This document shows, in pieces, positions 6,165 through 7,233 of a DNA stretch of 7,233 bases. Origin of the DNA: Verrucomicrobiales bacterium (GTDB lineage: Bacteria > Verrucomicrobiota > Verrucomicrobiia > Limisphaerales > RI-55); contig DNDP01000098.1 in the NCBI GenBank assembly GCA_003484235.1, forward strand, positions 1,514 through 8,746, in the 5' to 3' direction. Under the pieces are notes generated by a model. It ran no database searches and had not been told where the DNA came from. It saw only the letters and a list, made by a program, of their open reading frames with translations. The position numbers and the translations under genes are program-made. Numbering within the stretch: position 1 is the stretch's first letter; the number at the start of each line of letters is the position of its first letter.

Positions 6165-6187
6165 ATCGCTACCGGCCGGCCAGCGAT
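6165..6187 (-). repeat. Small inverted repeat overlapping the stop codon of the cytochrome gene
   Basis: ATCGCT (6165-6170) and AGCGAT (6182-6187) are perfect 6-base arms around an 11-base centre containing CCGGCCGG. In the minus-strand transcript the arms enclose the last sense codons and the TAG stop (6169-6171). It could fold as a small hairpin at the mRNA end, upstream of the stronger hairpin at 6091-6126. Function is uncertain. Confidence 0.3.
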
Positions 6188-7233
6188 TCGATGAACCGCA
6201 GGAGATCCGCCATTTCCGCGGCGGACAGTCCGTCATCCAGCCCGGGCGGCATCAGCGACCTGCCAGTGGAGGCGGCGGCCGCCACCTGATCGGCGGGCAC
6301 TGCGGTTTCCACATCGCTGGCCGCGCGCACGACCACGCCGTTGTCGTCCTGCCGCAGCAGGATGCCGGAGACTTCCTCGCCGTCCTCCCGACGGACGGTC
6401 CAGGCCTCGAACCGCGGGGCCACCTCGCGATTGGGGTCGATGATGTGCGACAGCAGCGCGGCGCGGCCGGCACCGGCGACGGTCAGCAGGTCGGGTCCGA
6501 GCGCAAACCCCTCGTCGTGGGCGCGGTGGCAGCTTGCGCAACGGTTCTGGTAGATCACGCGCCCGCTGGCGGCGTTGCCGGGAAGCGTCAGCGCTTCCGC
6601 GAAGGCCAGCTCCCGTTGGGCCAGGGTGGCGTCGGCGGCCTCGCCGAAGAGGGCAAGCGCGCGGCTCCGCAGCGTCGCGTCCTGATGCTGGCGGGCGGCG
6701 TTGATCAACGTGGGATTCAGCTGCGCGCGAAACGATTCGTCGGCGGTGGCGTGGTCGAGCACGGCGGCGAGCTGCGGCCGGTTGTTCTGCGCCTCGGCCA
6801 ACAGCCGTTGCCGGGACGCGGCGGGCAGCACGGGCCAGCGTTCCAGCAGCTGGCGAAAAACCTGATCGTTCTTCAGGCCGAGGAGCAGGGCGACCGCCCG
6901 GTCGCGATCGGTGCCCGCCGCCTCCGGGTGAAGCAGGGGCAGCATCGCGCGCTCGACCTGTTCGGGAGCGAGCAGCGCGAACGCCGGGTTCATCCATTCC
7001 CCGCGCGATTCGGGAGTCGGGCCGGCGAACAGCTCCGACAGCGCGTCGGCCAGCTGTTCCTTCAGGGCCCTGGAAAGCTGCACCTTCGCGGTCACCGCCG
7101 GAACGCTCCCGACCCCGGCGGCGATCAGGGCCATCCGCCTGGACCGCACCGGGTCGCCCGAAGTGGCTGCGGTCATCAGCCAGCGGGCGACCTGTTCAGC
7201 GGATGCCTGGCTGGCGGCCACGCGAATCAAGTT
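6169..7233 (-). CDS. C-terminal part of a PVC-type cytochrome c (heme-binding domain), truncated by the window edge
   Basis: The visible 354 or so residues stay open to the right edge, so the start lies outside; a TTG near the edge is only an internal leucine. The first 215 or so visible residues are helical and rich in Ala, Leu, Arg and Glu, with a pattern suggestive of HEAT-like repeats. The C-terminal 135 or so form a c-type cytochrome domain: heme attachment CASCH (visible residues 231-235, counted from the TTG), GFALGPDLLTVAG, HIIDPNREVAPRFEAW and a SLMPPGL motif whose Met (327) is the likely second axial ligand. This order is characteristic of the heme-binding domain found in large exported dehydrogenase-like proteins of Planctomycetes and Verrucomicrobia, where an N-terminal beta-propeller usually precedes the HEAT-like region. 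Those proteins are thought to pass electrons from sugar or alcohol oxidation in the periplasm. The substrate part is not in view. The gene converges on the small exported protein gene, with a hairpin between them. Confidence 0.9.
   Translation of the reverse strand, partial: NLIRVAASQASAEQVARWLMTAATSGDPVRSRRMALIAAGVGSVPAVTAKVQLSRALKEQLADALSELFAGPTPESRGEWMNPAFALLAPEQVERAMLPLLHPEAAGTDRDRAVALLLGLKNDQVFRQLLERWPVLPAASRQRLLAEAQNNRPQLAAVLDHATADESFRAQLNPTLINAARQHQDATLRSRALALFGEAADATLAQRELAFAEALTLPGNAASGRVIYQNRCASCHRAHDEGFALGPDLLTVAGAGRAALLSHIIDPNREVAPRFEAWTVRREDGEEVSGILLRQDDNGVVVRAASDVETAVPADQVAAAASTGRSLMPPGLDDGLSAAEMADLLRFIESLAGR

Noticed and set aside
1..7233. Mobile element, CRISPR array, defence or biosynthetic system
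   Set aside because: No transposase, integrase, terminal repeats, regularly spaced repeats or defence-type domains are visible. The genes read as ordinary chromosomal functions with even base composition.

Overview
The window is a high-GC stretch of ordinary bacterial chromosome with eight genes, plus a possible few-codon tail of a ninth at the left edge. The best clue to origin is the gene cut by the right edge. It ends in the CxxCH heme-binding domain typical of the large membrane-associated cytochromes of Planctomycetes and Verrucomicrobia. The general lack of strong Shine-Dalgarno sequences, the small secreted cysteine protein and the lipoprotein intradiol-dioxygenase-like protein also fit Verrucomicrobia. 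This is inference from protein resemblance; no rRNA or other taxonomic marker is present.

Layout from left to right. Bases 1-20 may be the end of a plus-strand gene. A plus-strand gene at 163-843 encodes a lipoprotein of the intradiol ring-cleavage dioxygenase fold. A stem-loop at 843-870 separates it from a convergent block of five minus-strand genes read from 5537 down to 889. In transcription order these are a BON-domain membrane-anchored protein, a CDP-alcohol phosphatidyltransferase (PgsA-like), a duplicated CbiX/SirB-type chelatase, a CPA-type cation/proton antiporter with cytoplasmic TrkA/RCK-like domains, and the small subunit of 3-isopropylmalate dehydratase (LeuD). Gaps within the block are 48, 16, 83 and 110 bases. 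The first three genes are therefore probably one transcript, while the last two could have their own promoters.

A 139-base divergent region (5538-5676) separates the block from a plus-strand gene at 5677-6066 for a small exported four-cysteine protein. A GC-rich terminator-like hairpin (6091-6126) lies between that gene and the convergent, right-truncated minus-strand cytochrome gene (6169-7233).

The genes do not form one obvious pathway. Two are envelope or lipid related (BON protein, PgsA), one belongs to tetrapyrrole metal insertion, one to ion homeostasis and one to leucine biosynthesis, and three encode exported proteins. I found no CRISPR array, tRNA, rRNA, insertion sequence, phage gene or defence system. 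The points most worth a second look are the chelatase, whose catalytic histidine pair survives only in the C-terminal half; the intradiol-like lipoprotein, with all four iron ligands but an unknown substrate; and the antiporter, whose ion-site motif reads Ile-Asp where Asn-Asp is classical.
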